A stretch of 64,000 nucleotides of DNA from Chitinophaga filiformis (GTDB lineage Bacteria; Bacteroidota; Bacteroidia; Chitinophagales; Chitinophagaceae), in the NCBI RefSeq assembly GCF_023100805.1, contig NZ_CP095855.1, forward strand, positions 248,001-312,000, in the 5' to 3' direction. Made by a program: the position numbers and the translations under genes. Positions 33,598 to 43,097 of this stretch are shown here, one piece after another. The notes under the pieces were generated by a model, which worked only from the letters and a program-made list of their open reading frames with translations, ran no database searches and was not told the origin of the DNA. Each line of letters opens with the position of its first letter. Position 1 is the stretch's first letter.

Positions 33598-34878
33598 ATG
33601 AACATTGAGCAGCTTTACGACATTTATAAGCAATACCCATCTATACAGACAGACACCAGACAGCTTAAGGCAGGTGATATATTCTTTGCATTGAAAGGGC
33701 CTAATTTCAATGGGAATACCTATGCAGCAGCCGCACTTGAAAAGGGCGCCGCATTTGCAGTAATAGATGAGGAGGCCTATTATACCCAGCCGGAAAAAAT
33801 GATGCTGACCTCAGATGTGCTGGAGACCCTGCAACAACTGGCGCTACATCACAGGCAAAACCTGGACATTCCTTTCCTGGCCATCACAGGCACTAACGGG
33901 AAAACGACTACGAAAGAGCTTGTCAGCACAGTACTGGCATCCGCATTTAAGACCACCGCGACTGCCGGTAATCTCAATAATCACATAGGCGTTCCGCTGA
34001 CCATACTCCGCATTCCGTCTGATGCAGCCATTGCCGTTATCGAAATGGGAGCCAATCATGAACATGAGATCGAGAGTTATTGTAAAATAGCCAGGCCAAC
34101 GCATGGTATTATCACCAATATAGGGAAGGCACATCTGGAAGGCTTTGGCAGCGAAGAGGGTGTACGCAGGGCGAAAGGCGAGCTGTATGATTTCCTGCGG
34201 CAGAATAAGGGGACAGTGTTTGTGTGCAATGAATATCCTTATCTGCTGGATATGAGCAAAGGCATTGCTACTGTTATTACTTATGGACAACAGTCAGCAG
34301 ATTATACCGGCCAGCCACTGGCAGACAGTGCGTTACTGAGCGTAAAGGTTACCAGCCACGAAGACATCGGGCAGATCGACAGCCAGCTGGTAGGTGCGTA
34401 CAATTTCCCGAATGTGATGGCCGCTGTGGCAGTTGGACTGCACTTCGGGGTACCTGCTGAAAAGATCAGGAGCTCTATTGCAGCATATGCACCTTCCAAC
34501 AACCGTTCACAGGTGATAAAGCAGGGCAGCAACACGGTGATCATGGATGCTTACAATGCGAACCCTTCAAGTATGAAAGCAGCTATAGAGAACTTTGCCG
34601 GTATTACTGCTGCAAAGAAAGTATTGTTGCTGGGCGCGATGATGGAGCTGGGCGCTGATAGTGTAAAAGAACATCAGGCACTGGTTGACCTGTTGCAGCG
34701 CACACACTGGCATGCAGTAGTACTGGTGGGAGGCGATTTTATTAAAACCAATCATCCTTATATATTTCTTGAAAATGCAAGCGCGGCGGCTTCCTGGCTG
34801 CAGCAACAGCAATTTACAGATACGTATTTGCTGATCAAAGGTTCCAGAAGTATGGGCATGGAAAAGGTAATTCTATAA
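33598..34878 (+). CDS. murF: UDP-N-acetylmuramoyl-tripeptide-D-alanyl-D-alanine ligase MurF (stand-alone)
   Basis: Cytosolic Mur ligase adding D-Ala-D-Ala to the UDP-MurNAc-tripeptide. The ATG at 33598 gives 426 residues and matches the family N-terminus MNIEQLYDIYKQYPSIQTDTRQLKAGDIFFALKG. A farther in-frame ATG at 33517 adds 27 unsupported residues. The P-loop AITGTNGKTTTKELVSTVL is near residues 95-113, followed by NLNNHIGVPLT, EMGANHEHEIES, ITNIGKAHLEGFGS and DAYNANPSSMKAAIE. A second MurF domain, fused to alanine racemase, occurs at 40540. Both retain the P-loop, so the two may be redundant or specialised. Confidence 0.95.
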   Translation: MNIEQLYDIYKQYPSIQTDTRQLKAGDIFFALKGPNFNGNTYAAAALEKGAAFAVIDEEAYYTQPEKMMLTSDVLETLQQLALHHRQNLDIPFLAITGTNGKTTTKELVSTVLASAFKTTATAGNLNNHIGVPLTILRIPSDAAIAVIEMGANHEHEIESYCKIARPTHGIITNIGKAHLEGFGSEEGVRRAKGELYDFLRQNKGTVFVCNEYPYLLDMSKGIATVITYGQQSADYTGQPLADSALLSVKVTSHEDIGQIDSQLVGAYNFPNVMAAVAVGLHFGVPAEKIRSSIAAYAPSNNRSQVIKQGSNTVIMDAYNANPSSMKAAIENFAGITAAKKVLLLGAMMELGADSVKEHQALVDLLQRTHWHAVVLVGGDFIKTNHPYIFLENASAAASWLQQQQFTDTYLLIKGSRSMGMEKVIL

Positions 34879-35323
34879 AAAAAGAGACCTGCAAGCTGGA
34901 AAGCCCGCAGGTGTTCATAACCTATGCCAACTTTAGAGTATTATTAAAAAGCGTTTGAAATAATATTTATATATGGGAATATGTAATGCTGGAATTAATT
35001 AAAGTGATGAATTAGTTTTTATAAGGCATATGAGACCATTAGCTACAATTGTTTCTTATGAGGCATAACTACTATGAGGTTACGGGTATTGTTCAGGGTC
35101 AAAGTGCCGAGTTAATAGATTAATTGGTAGATTAGATCATATTCGCTGCTATTTACACTTATGAACACTTCCGCGCTCCCAAGAACAACAATTTGTGCGT
35201 CTGATTGTTTAAATCCCTTAAAAATTTCTGATTGAATGTTTTTCGCTTAACGTGTCTGCTACATGTGTCTGAATACATTTACGAACGTTTTAATTTCCTG
35301 GATTTCATTATTTAAAAAAAATC
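34879..35323. other. Gene-free region between murF and mce
   Basis: 445 bp, AT-rich, with no ORF, tRNA or known RNA. A stem of ACCTGC and GCAGGT (about 34889-34915), with a T-run on the minus-strand side (34877-34886), could terminate either the convergent mce transcript or, in part, murF. No other structure was recognised by eye. Confidence 0.5.
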
Positions 35324-35722
35324 TCAGATTTCCTGGCAAAGTTCGATCAGTACGCCGTTTGTATCTTTCGGGTGCAGAAAACATACCAGCTTATTATCGG
35401 CTCCCTGCTTCGGCTCAGCCTGCAATAAAGTAAACCCTTCCCCTTTCAGCCGTTCCATCTCTGCATAAATATCTGCTACTTCAAAAGCGATATGATGTAT
35501 ACCCTCCCCCTTTTTGTCCACAAATTTTGCGATGGTACTGCCGGGACTGGTGGCTTCCAAAAGTTCTATTTTTGTTTCTCCCTGGCGGAAAAAAGCCGTT
35601 TGTACAAATTCGCTTTCCACCGTTTCCTTTTTATAGCAATCAGTGTTCAGCAGCCGCTGAAACAGGGGGATGGAAGTCTCTAATGACCTGACAGCTATTC
35701 CTATATGTTCAACTTTCAGCAT
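35324..35722 (-). CDS. mce: Methylmalonyl-CoA epimerase
   Basis: Vicinal-oxygen-chelate fold enzyme converting (S)- to (R)-methylmalonyl-CoA in the propionate pathway. The 132 residues carry KVEHIGIAVRSLETSIPLF (metal-binding His), KIELLEATSPGSTIAKFV (Glu), KGEGIHHIAFEVADI (metal-binding His) and NGVLIELCQ (metal-binding Glu). It pairs functionally with methylmalonyl-CoA mutase; a separate B12-binding subunit occurs at 51847. It is divergent from the cysteine desulfurase and monocistronic. Confidence 0.95.
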   Translation of the reverse strand: MLKVEHIGIAVRSLETSIPLFQRLLNTDCYKKETVESEFVQTAFFRQGETKIELLEATSPGSTIAKFVDKKGEGIHHIAFEVADIYAEMERLKGEGFTLLQAEPKQGADNKLVCFLHPKDTNGVLIELCQEI

Positions 35723-35816
35723 GCGGCAATTTACATTTTAATGTAGAAATAAGCGTTCTCTATGTCCTTATCATATCTTACAATGATCGTGGGAGGCAAG
35801 AGACGCAATTAAGCAT

Positions 35817-35824
35817 TAAATTTG
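35817..35824 (+). promoter_or_regulatory. -7 box of the cysteine desulfurase operon
   Basis: Exact TAAATTTG, about 40 nt upstream of the iscS ATG at 35865. Confidence 0.6.
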
Positions 35825-35864
35825 TATTAGAGGAATCAACAAATACAATTAAAGACCGACAGAT

Positions 35865-37082
35865 ATGCTTAAGTTGCCAATTTACCTGGATAACAATGCT
35901 ACCACCCCCTGCGACCCGCGGGTAGTTGAAGCAATGCTTCCCTATTTTTCCGAAGCATTTGGTAATGCATCCAGCCGTAATCACTCTTTCGGGTGGGCAG
36001 CAGAAGCAGCGGTTGACCTGGCCCGCGAACAGGTAGCAGCCCTGATAGGCGCAGATCCCAAAGAGATCATCTTCACTTCCGGCGCTACCGAGGCAGACAA
36101 CCTGGCCCTGAAAGGGGTATTTGAAATGTATGCCGACAAGGGGAACCACATCATTACTACCGAAATAGAACATAAAGCAGTACTGGATACCTGTAAACAC
36201 CTGGAGAAGCTGGGTGCAGAGGTCACCTATCTGAAGGTGAACAATGAAGGCCTTCCCGACCTGAAAGAACTGGAAGCTGCCATTACATCCAGGACCATCC
36301 TGGTATCTGTTATGTATGCCAACAATGAGATAGGCGTGATCAACCCTATCAAAGAGATCAGCGCCATCGCTAAAAAGCATGGCGTGCTGATGATGAGTGA
36401 TATTACCCAGGCAGCCGGTAAGGTACCTGTGGATGTGAATCGCGATGGTATTGACCTGGCAGCATTCAGCGCTCACAAACTTTATGGTCCCAAAGGAGTG
36501 GGAGCATTGTACGTACGCCGCAAGTCGCCGAGGGTGAAAGTAACAGCCCAGATGGATGGCGGCGGACATGAAAGGGGGATGCGTTCAGGCACACTGAACG
36601 TTCCGGGTATCGTGGCCTTTGGTAAGGCCTGTGAACTATGCCAGCAGGAAATGGAAGCAGAAGGTAAAAGGCTGGCAGCATTGCGTGATAAACTGGAAAA
36701 CGCATTGCTGCAACTGGAGCAAACCTTCGTTAACGGATCAAAAACCAACCGTTTACCGCATGCCACTAACATTTCCTTCCGCTATGTGGAAGGCGAAGCC
36801 CTGATGATGGGCTTTAACAAGAATCTTGCGCTATCGTCCGGTTCCGCCTGTACCTCAGCCTCACCGGAACCCAGTTACGTACTGAAGGGCCTTGGCCTTG
36901 GGGATGACCTGGCCCATTCCTCTATCCGATTTGGACTGGGACGCTTCACTACGGAAGAAGAAATTGACTATGCCATCCAAACCGTTACAGAAACGGTGAA
37001 TAAATTAAGAGAAATAAGTCCGCTGTGGGAGATGTTTAAAGAAGGTGCGGACATGAACACTATAGAGTGGTCCCGTCTTTGA
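35865..37082 (+). CDS. iscS: Cysteine desulfurase (IscS/NifS type)
   Basis: PLP enzyme releasing sulfur from cysteine to form the persulfide used for Fe-S clusters and thiolation. The 405 residues begin [38 protein letters not shown] follows, the PLP lysine lies in [21 protein letters not shown], and the active cysteine is in [24 protein letters not shown]. The length and motifs fit group I IscS. It is followed 48 bp later by an IscU-like scaffold, so the two are probably cotranscribed. This links it to cofactor sulfur supply, including MoeB and Fe-S assembly. Confidence 0.96.
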   Translation: MLKLPIYLDNNATTPCDPRVVEAMLPYFSEAFGNASSRNHSFGWAAEAAVDLAREQVAALIGADPKEIIFTSGATEADNLALKGVFEMYADKGNHIITTEIEHKAVLDTCKHLEKLGAEVTYLKVNNEGLPDLKELEAAITSRTILVSVMYANNEIGVINPIKEISAIAKKHGVLMMSDITQAAGKVPVDVNRDGIDLAAFSAHKLYGPKGVGALYVRRKSPRVKVTAQMDGGGHERGMRSGTLNVPGIVAFGKACELCQQEMEAEGKRLAALRDKLENALLQLEQTFVNGSKTNRLPHATNISFRYVEGEALMMGFNKNLALSSGSACTSASPEPSYVLKGLGLGDDLAHSSIRFGLGRFTTEEEIDYAIQTVTETVNKLREISPLWEMFKEGADMNTIEWSRL

Positions 37083-37130
37083 GGACAGTGAACATGGGGG
37101 ACAATTACTGACAGCTTTATACTTATGCTT

Positions 37131-37589
37131 ATGGCTTACGCTGAAAGAGTTCTTGATTATTACGACAACCCCAGGAATGTGGGAACGCTGGATAAAACCA
37201 GCGAGAGAGTAGGAACAGGGTTGATACATGTGCCGGAGTATATCGAAGTAGTGAAAATACAGATTGAAGTGAGCCCGGCCAGACACATTATCATGGATGC
37301 CCGCTTTAAAACCTTCGGTTGCGGCGCTGCTATTGCAGCTACCTCTATCACTACCGAATGGCTAAAGGGTAAAAGCATTGAAGAAGCCGCCCGCCTCGAT
37401 CATATGGACATCGTGGAAGCGCTGAACCTTCCTCCCGCCAAGATCCATTGCACCATTCTTATCGAAGATGCTGTAAAAGCGGCCATTAACGATTACCGCC
37501 ACAAGAATGGAATGGAATTGCTGAAGGAGGAGGAAGAAGAGGAAGAAGAGGCTGAGCGCGACTACGAACTGGAGGAAGAACATAATTAA
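37131..37589 (+). CDS. IscU-like Fe-S scaffold lacking the first cluster cysteine
   Basis: NifU N-domain/IscU family, about 152 residues from the ATG at 37131 (the first ATG at 37125 adds two residues). It matches IscU in AERVLDYYDNPRNVG, FKTFGCGAAIAATSITTEWLKGKS and NLPPAKIHCTILIEDAVKAAI, so the cysteines equivalent to E. coli Cys63 and Cys106 and the LPPxK chaperone-binding motif are kept. At the first ligand position, APACGDV of IscU reads VPEYIEV here, so Cys37 and Asp39 are replaced by Tyr and Glu. A strongly acidic C-terminal tail (about 20 Glu/Asp in 25 residues) is an additional oddity. Classical IscU needs all three cysteines, so it may handle a cluster differently or use a partner. 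Confidence 0.88.
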   Translation: MAYAERVLDYYDNPRNVGTLDKTSERVGTGLIHVPEYIEVVKIQIEVSPARHIIMDARFKTFGCGAAIAATSITTEWLKGKSIEEAARLDHMDIVEALNLPPAKIHCTILIEDAVKAAINDYRHKNGMELLKEEEEEEEEAERDYELEEEHN

Positions 37590-37596
37590 ATATAAT

Positions 37597-37670
37597 TAAA
37601 TGATCAATTAAGCGTTAAGAATTGACTGACTGCATAGTATTCAATTCCTGATTCCTAATTGATCATTTTT
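37597..37670 (+). terminator. Terminator after the IscU-like gene
   Basis: Stem TGATCAATTA (37601-37610) with TAATTGATCA (37656-37665), flanked by A-run and T-run. Imperfect pairing inside. Confidence 0.6.
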
Positions 37671-37701
37671 AATTATATATATTTGTGCTTTCAGTATCAC
37701 T

Positions 37702-38436
37702 ATGCTAGCAATCTTTAAAAAGGAAATACACCAGTTTTTCAGCAGCATTACCGGATATGTAGCCATTATCCTGTTCTTACTGGCCAATGGCCTGTTGCTG
37801 TTCGTTTTTCCCGATACCAGCCTGCTGGACTACGGATATGCCAATCTTGATCCGCTTTTTGAATTGGCTCCCCTGATCTATCTGCTGCTTATTCCGGCCA
37901 TTACCATGCGTAGCTTCGCAGATGAGTTCAAAACCGGCACGATGGAACTATTGAGCACCAAACCTTTGGGCTGGTGGCAGATAGTTACCGGAAAATTCCT
38001 CGCCGGTCTGCTGGTAGTATTGATCTCTCTTATTCCAACCCTCGTTTACTATATTGCTATCAGGCAATTAAGTGCCGATCCCGCCAATCTTGACAACGGC
38101 GGCATGGCCGGTTCATATACGGGTTTGTTCCTGCTGGGGGCAGTATTCACCGCTATCGGGGTCTGGTCTTCTTCTCTGACCACCAACTCCGTCGTGGCCT
38201 TCCTTATCGCCATTTTTACCTGTTACATATTTTACAATGGCTTTGACGCGCTAAGCAAAGTGCCTGCCTTTACCGGTGGCGCCGATTATTATCTGCAGAT
38301 GGCTGGTATCAAGTTCCACTATACCTCTATCAGCCGTGGCGTGATAGACAGCAGGGACATTGTATACTTCCTGAGCGTCATCGGTCTGATGCTCTACTTA
38401 ACAAGATTATCATTACAACGCAGGATCTGGGATTAA
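37702..38436 (+). CDS. gldF: Gliding-motility ABC transporter permease GldF
   Basis: ABC-2-type permease, 244 residues, with six predicted helices. MLAIFKKEIHQFFSSITGYVAIILFLLANGLLLFVF at the start and AITMRSFADEFKTGTMELLSTKPLGWWQIVTGK are the GldF pattern. It works with GldG and the ATPase GldA in the inner membrane. It is needed for gliding in Flavobacterium; GldA is not in this window. It is followed 17 bp later by gldG. Confidence 0.92.
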   Translation: MLAIFKKEIHQFFSSITGYVAIILFLLANGLLLFVFPDTSLLDYGYANLDPLFELAPLIYLLLIPAITMRSFADEFKTGTMELLSTKPLGWWQIVTGKFLAGLLVVLISLIPTLVYYIAIRQLSADPANLDNGGMAGSYTGLFLLGAVFTAIGVWSSSLTTNSVVAFLIAIFTCYIFYNGFDALSKVPAFTGGADYYLQMAGIKFHYTSISRGVIDSRDIVYFLSVIGLMLYLTRLSLQRRIWD

Positions 38437-38453
38437 TTTAAAACACTCGTTTC

Positions 38454-40154
38454 GTGGCTATCAACAGAAGGAAAAAATACTTGCAGAGGGCTATTGTAGT
38501 AGTGGGTGTACTTGTGGGAATCAATGTGCTGGCAGCTTATTTTCACACCCGCTGGGACCTTACGGCAGAAAAAAGATATACACTTACTCCTGGTACCAAG
38601 CACCTGCTCCGCGGGCTGGATAGTACTGTTACCATAGAGATATTTTTGAAAGGCGATTATCCCGCCAGTTTCCGCCAGCTGGCGCAGTCCAGCCAGGAAT
38701 TGCTGGAAGAATTCAGGGAATATGCCGGCCAGCGTATACAATTCTCTTTTCAGAGCCCCGGCCAGGGCCTGCCCGATTCCGCCCGTCTGGCCTTCCAGCA
38801 GTCGCTCGTTGAAAAAGGCATCATGCCTTTCAATATGCAGGTACAGGAAGACGCTAACCAGGGGTATTCTGAAAAGCTGATCTTTCCCGGCGCCCTGCTG
38901 CATTATGGTTCCAAAACCGTCGGCATCAACCTGCTGAAGAACCAGGGAGGGCTCAATCCTGAAGCCAGCATGAACAGCTCAGAATCCCTGCTGGAATACC
39001 AGTTTGCCAATGCCATTTACCAGCTGCAGCAGAAACAGCCACCATTGGTGGGCTATATGCTCGGCAACGGAGAACTGCTGGGCGCTGAAGTATATGATGC
39101 GCTCACCACCATGCAGAGTAGTTACCTGCTGGATACCCTTACGCTGCAATACATTTCCCACATCCCGCGGGAATTTAATGCGGTTGTGTTTGCAAAACCA
39201 CAGACCAGGTTTACGGACGAAGATAAACTGAAGATAGACCAGTATGTAATGAATGGCGGTAAGGTGATCTGGTTCATTGACGAGCTGAATGCATCTATAG
39301 ATAGTTTGAAACAGCAGGAAAGCTTTGTTGCATTTGATAAGGGACTAAACCTGGAAGACATGCTGTTCCGCTATGGTGTACGTATCAACCAGGACCTGGT
39401 GCAGGACATGCAGTGTGATTTTGTTCCACAGGTAGTAGACCGCACCGGCCAGATGCAGCCATTGGGATTCCCTTATTTCCCTTTACTGACACCTACCGGC
39501 GCTCATCCTATTGTAAAAAACCTGGACCTGGTACTGAGCCATTTTGCCAGTTCAATAGATACCGTCAAAGGTGGTAACATTAAAAAGACCGTATTGCTGA
39601 CCACTTCTGCCAACAGCCGTAGTGTAAATGCACCGGTAGAAATCAGCTGGAATAGCCTACGTGTGAAGCCGAACCGCCGGGAATTTACGAAACAGCACCT
39701 GCCCGTAGCCGTCCTGCTGGAGGGCCAATTCACCTCCCTGTTCCGCAACCGCCTTGATGAAAATACGCACCAGGCCATACAGCGGGCTTCCGGACAGCCT
39801 TTTAAGAACAATAGCGATACTGTTAACAAAATGATCGTGGCAAGTGATGCAGATCTTATCACCAATGCGTTCTCTCAAAAAAGCGGCCCCCTGCAGATGG
39901 GCGTAAACCTCTACGATCAATCTATGGTATATGCCAACCGTGAATTCCTGCTTAATTCCCTGGGTTACCTGACCCACAATACCGGTATCATGGATGCCCG
40001 TAACAAGGAATTGACATTGCGCCTGCTCAACCCTGAAAAGGTTAAACAGGAGAAAAGCAAATGGCAGGCTATTTGTTTCATCGTCCCCATCGGGCTGGTT
40101 CTGTTGTTTGCCGCCATTTTCCAATTTATCAGACAAAGAAAATTTGAAGTATAA
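38454..40154 (+). CDS. gldG: Gliding-motility ABC transporter component GldG
   Basis: 566-residue protein anchored by an N-terminal helix (about 12-31) and a C-terminal helix (about 537-559), with a large periplasmic region between; start is a GTG at 38454. The GldG/IntF landmark YFHTRWDLTAEKRYTLTPGTKHLLRGLDSTVTIEIFLKG follows the first helix, then GGKVIWFIDELNA and FRYGVRINQDLVQDMQC. It forms the GldA-GldF-GldG transporter, thought to act in gliding and type IX secretion, with the preceding gldF. The region after it (40155-40539) contains a promoter and leader. Confidence 0.92.
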   Translation: MAINRRKKYLQRAIVVVGVLVGINVLAAYFHTRWDLTAEKRYTLTPGTKHLLRGLDSTVTIEIFLKGDYPASFRQLAQSSQELLEEFREYAGQRIQFSFQSPGQGLPDSARLAFQQSLVEKGIMPFNMQVQEDANQGYSEKLIFPGALLHYGSKTVGINLLKNQGGLNPEASMNSSESLLEYQFANAIYQLQQKQPPLVGYMLGNGELLGAEVYDALTTMQSSYLLDTLTLQYISHIPREFNAVVFAKPQTRFTDEDKLKIDQYVMNGGKVIWFIDELNASIDSLKQQESFVAFDKGLNLEDMLFRYGVRINQDLVQDMQCDFVPQVVDRTGQMQPLGFPYFPLLTPTGAHPIVKNLDLVLSHFASSIDTVKGGNIKKTVLLTTSANSRSVNAPVEISWNSLRVKPNRREFTKQHLPVAVLLEGQFTSLFRNRLDENTHQAIQRASGQPFKNNSDTVNKMIVASDADLITNAFSQKSGPLQMGVNLYDQSMVYANREFLLNSLGYLTHNTGIMDARNKELTLRLLNPEKVKQEKSKWQAICFIVPIGLVLLFAAIFQFIRQRKFEV

Positions 40155-40539
40155 CTGACTTCACAGCTGATAGTTTTTTATCTCAGGCCTGCATGGCAAG
40201 TACATGCAGCCCACCTTTACCTGTTTGTAAATAATTGATTTACAAACAATACAACGGTTATTCCGGACGTTGAAGAAGGATGATAACATATTGTAACAAT
40301 CACAGCTGTAGACTATCAGCGATAGTCAGCACATACTCTTTTAACGGACACAACTATGGATTCGGGTCTATGACTATGGACTATTCCCCATATATTTGCC
40401 CAGCGATAAATTTAAAAGCGGCTACTTGAACCCCTGAAATAAAAGAGTCAACTTTTAAAATTCAATACCCGGTCAGCCGGGAACTATTAAGGGAAGTCGT
40501 GAAATGCGGGATGCTTTTCACATCAAAAATTAACCACAC
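40155..40539 (+). promoter_or_regulatory. Leader and promoter region of murF-alr
   Basis: 385 bp without a gene. It holds a perfect palindrome GACTATC-AGC-GATAGTC (40311-40327) and an exact -7 box TATATTTG at 40391-40398. A 5' leader of about 130 nt follows with two stems: CCCGG..CCGGG near 40468-40480 and GTGAAA..TTTCAC near 40500-40521. Part of the leader (GGGAAG then GTGAAATGC, CGGGA) loosely resembles cobalamin riboswitch cores but lacks the B12 box, so I do not call it a riboswitch. Confidence 0.5.
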
Positions 40540-43044
40540 GTGTACAACGCAGAAAGTATCAGCAAAGTGCTGAAAGGTGAACTATTGCAACAGACGGGTA
40601 ACCCGGAGATTGAACACATTTTGCTGGACAGTCGGAAACTCAGCTTTCCTGAAACATCTCTTTTTATACCATTGGTCAGCAGCAGACGCAATGCGCATCA
40701 ATACATCCAGGAGCTGTATGACAAAGGCGTTTCCAATTTCATTGTAAGTGAACCTTTGCCTCAGGGCAAATTTCCTAAAGCCAATATCATTCTTGTAAAA
40801 GACACCATGCATGCGTTGCATACACTGGTGGCTTACCACCGGCAACAATTCCATATTCCGGTGATCGGTATTACCGGCAGTAACGGCAAGACCATTGTAA
40901 AGGAATGGCTGTACCAGCTGCTGGAAAAAGATTACAACATCGTTCGCAGCCCGAAAAGCTATAACTCACAGATCGGCGTTCCTTTGTCTGTATGGCAGAT
41001 GAAGCCCGAACATCAGCTGGCTATTTTCGAGGCCGGCATTTCCCAGCCGGGAGAGATGGAACACCTGGAAAAGATCATCCGTCCTACCATTGGCATCTTC
41101 ACCAATATCGGTGAAGCCCACAATGAAGGATTTCTGAACATCAGGCAGAAGATCAACGAGAAGCTGGTATTATTCTCCAAAAGCGAACTGCTGATCTATT
41201 GTAAAGACTATCTCGCTCTCAATGAATGTGTGCTCAACTTTCATAACCTGGTAGGTAAGAAGGAAAGCCATGAAGGAGGCTTACAGCTATTCTCCTGGTC
41301 GCGCAAAACAGAAGCAGACCTGCGTATTGTAAGCGTGAATAAAAGCGAAAACCGCTCCCATATAGAAGCCCTGTATCAGCATGAGCAGCTGCATATCAGC
41401 ATTCCTTTTGTGGATGAAGGCTCGGTAGAGAATGCCATTCACTGCTGGGCGCTGATGATACACCTGGGTATGAGCCAGGAGGTCATTCAGCAGCGGATGG
41501 ACCAGTTGGGCAATATTGCCATGCGCCTGGAGCTCAAACAGGGTATCAACAACTGCTCCATCATCAATGACAGCTATAACTCAGACCTGGGCTCACTGAC
41601 CATAGCGCTGGAGTTCCTGCAACAACAGCAGCAACACCCCACCCGCACGGTCATCCTCAGCGATATACTGCAAAGTGGAAAAAGTGATGCGTCTCTTTAT
41701 GAGGAAGTAGCCAGCCTGCTGCAGCAGAAGGGCATCAACAAGGTGATAGGTATCGGTAAAAACATCTGCAGGGAGAAAAAAAGTTTTCAGCAGATTCCCG
41801 GACTAAAGAGTAGTTTCTTTCTCACAACGGAAGAATTTATCCAGCAGTTCAACCAGCAGGATTTCCAGCATGAGACCATCTTGCTGAAGGGCGCCCGTGT
41901 GTTTGAATTCGAAAGGATCGGCAAATTGCTTGAACAAAAGGTGCATCAGACCATCCTGGAAATTAATTTAAGTGCGGTAGCACATAATGTAAAGCAATAC
42001 CAATCCCGTCTGAAACCCAGTACCAAACTGATGGCGATGGTAAAGGCCTTTTCTTATGGCAGCGGAAGTTTTGAGATTGCAAATCTATTGCAGTTCCATG
42101 GCGTAGATTACCTCGCCGTTGCTTATGCTGACGAAGGAGTAGAATTAAGAAGGACAGGTATTACCATGCCGATCATGGTAATGAACCCCGAACCCGCCTC
42201 TTTCGACGCCATCCTTCAATGGAACCTGGAACCCGAAATATATTCCCTTCACCTGTTGAAGCAGTTTGAAGAAGAAGTACAGCTGGCCGGTAAAAATGGC
42301 TTCCCTGTACATATTAAGCTGGACACAGGTATGCACAGGCTTGGTTTTGAGAAGAAAGACATTCCTGAACTGGGGCGATTGCTCAATGACAATATATACC
42401 TCCGGGTAAGTTCCGTATTCAGTCATCTGGCAGCCAGTGAAAATCCGGCAATGGATGATTTCACAAAACAGCAGGGGCGCCTGTTCTTTGAAATGAGCCA
42501 CGAGCTGCAGAAAGCCCTGGGTTATGCCGTGATCAGGCACATATCCAACAGCGCCGCTATAGAAAGGCATCCCGACCTGCAGCTGGATATGGTGAGGCTG
42601 GGTATCGGGATGTATGGAATTGACAGCGCCACCTCCATCCAGGAACAACTGCGCCCTGTCAGTACCCTGAAAACGACCGTAGCCCAGGTTAAACACCTGG
42701 CAGCCGGAGATACGGTAGGATACGGCGCTAAATGGGTAGCTAAAGGCCCCTCAGTTACAGCTACCGTGCGCATTGGCTATGCAGATGGCTATCCCCGTCG
42801 TCTGAGCAATGGGAAAGGAAAAATGCTGGTGCGTGGTCAATTGGCCCCTGTGGCAGGCATTGTGGCCATGGACATGCTGATGCTGGACGTGACCCACATC
42901 CCTGATGTAACAGAAGGGGACGAAGTGATCGTATTTGGCAGCGAATTGCCCGTTCAGCAGGTAGCAGCATGGGCCGAAACCATTCCTTACGAAATATTAA
43001 CAGGAATTTCGCAGCGAGTGAAGCGTGTATATTTCGAGGAATGA
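40540..43044 (+). CDS. Bifunctional MurF ligase/alanine racemase
   Basis: Fusion found in many Bacteroidota: N-terminal MurF-like domain (about 1-455) and C-terminal PLP-dependent alanine racemase (about 465-834), linking D-Ala supply to D-Ala-D-Ala ligation. The start is a GTG. The MurF P-loop IGITGSNGKTIVKEWL lies near residues 109-124. The racemase PLP lysine is K502, in LMAMVKAFSYGSG. The catalytic tyrosine region is RIGYADGYPRRLSNGKGKM. A separate MurF is at 33598, so this organism carries two MurF domains, and this one may mainly serve as a partner for the racemase. The leader holds a palindrome and -7 box. Confidence 0.95.
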   Translation: MYNAESISKVLKGELLQQTGNPEIEHILLDSRKLSFPETSLFIPLVSSRRNAHQYIQELYDKGVSNFIVSEPLPQGKFPKANIILVKDTMHALHTLVAYHRQQFHIPVIGITGSNGKTIVKEWLYQLLEKDYNIVRSPKSYNSQIGVPLSVWQMKPEHQLAIFEAGISQPGEMEHLEKIIRPTIGIFTNIGEAHNEGFLNIRQKINEKLVLFSKSELLIYCKDYLALNECVLNFHNLVGKKESHEGGLQLFSWSRKTEADLRIVSVNKSENRSHIEALYQHEQLHISIPFVDEGSVENAIHCWALMIHLGMSQEVIQQRMDQLGNIAMRLELKQGINNCSIINDSYNSDLGSLTIALEFLQQQQQHPTRTVILSDILQSGKSDASLYEEVASLLQQKGINKVIGIGKNICREKKSFQQIPGLKSSFFLTTEEFIQQFNQQDFQHETILLKGARVFEFERIGKLLEQKVHQTILEINLSAVAHNVKQYQSRLKPSTKLMAMVKAFSYGSGSFEIANLLQFHGVDYLAVAYADEGVELRRTGITMPIMVMNPEPASFDAILQWNLEPEIYSLHLLKQFEEEVQLAGKNGFPVHIKLDTGMHRLGFEKKDIPELGRLLNDNIYLRVSSVFSHLAASENPAMDDFTKQQGRLFFEMSHELQKALGYAVIRHISNSAAIERHPDLQLDMVRLGIGMYGIDSATSIQEQLRPVSTLKTTVAQVKHLAAGDTVGYGAKWVAKGPSVTATVRIGYADGYPRRLSNGKGKMLVRGQLAPVAGIVAMDMLMLDVTHIPDVTEGDEVIVFGSELPVQQVAAWAETIPYEILTGISQRVKRVYFEE

Positions 43045-43097
43045 CCGGAAATTCCGATTTTGCACATTATTATTATTTTTGATAAAATTTTTACCCT

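Noticed and set aside
35778..36569. 263-aa open frame antisense to iscS
   Set aside because: Overlaps a certain gene and its promoter; composition unlike a real protein.
40460..40525. Cobalamin riboswitch in the murF-alr leader
   Set aside because: Only fragments of the core pattern are visible, no B12 box, and the gene is not a B12-related function.
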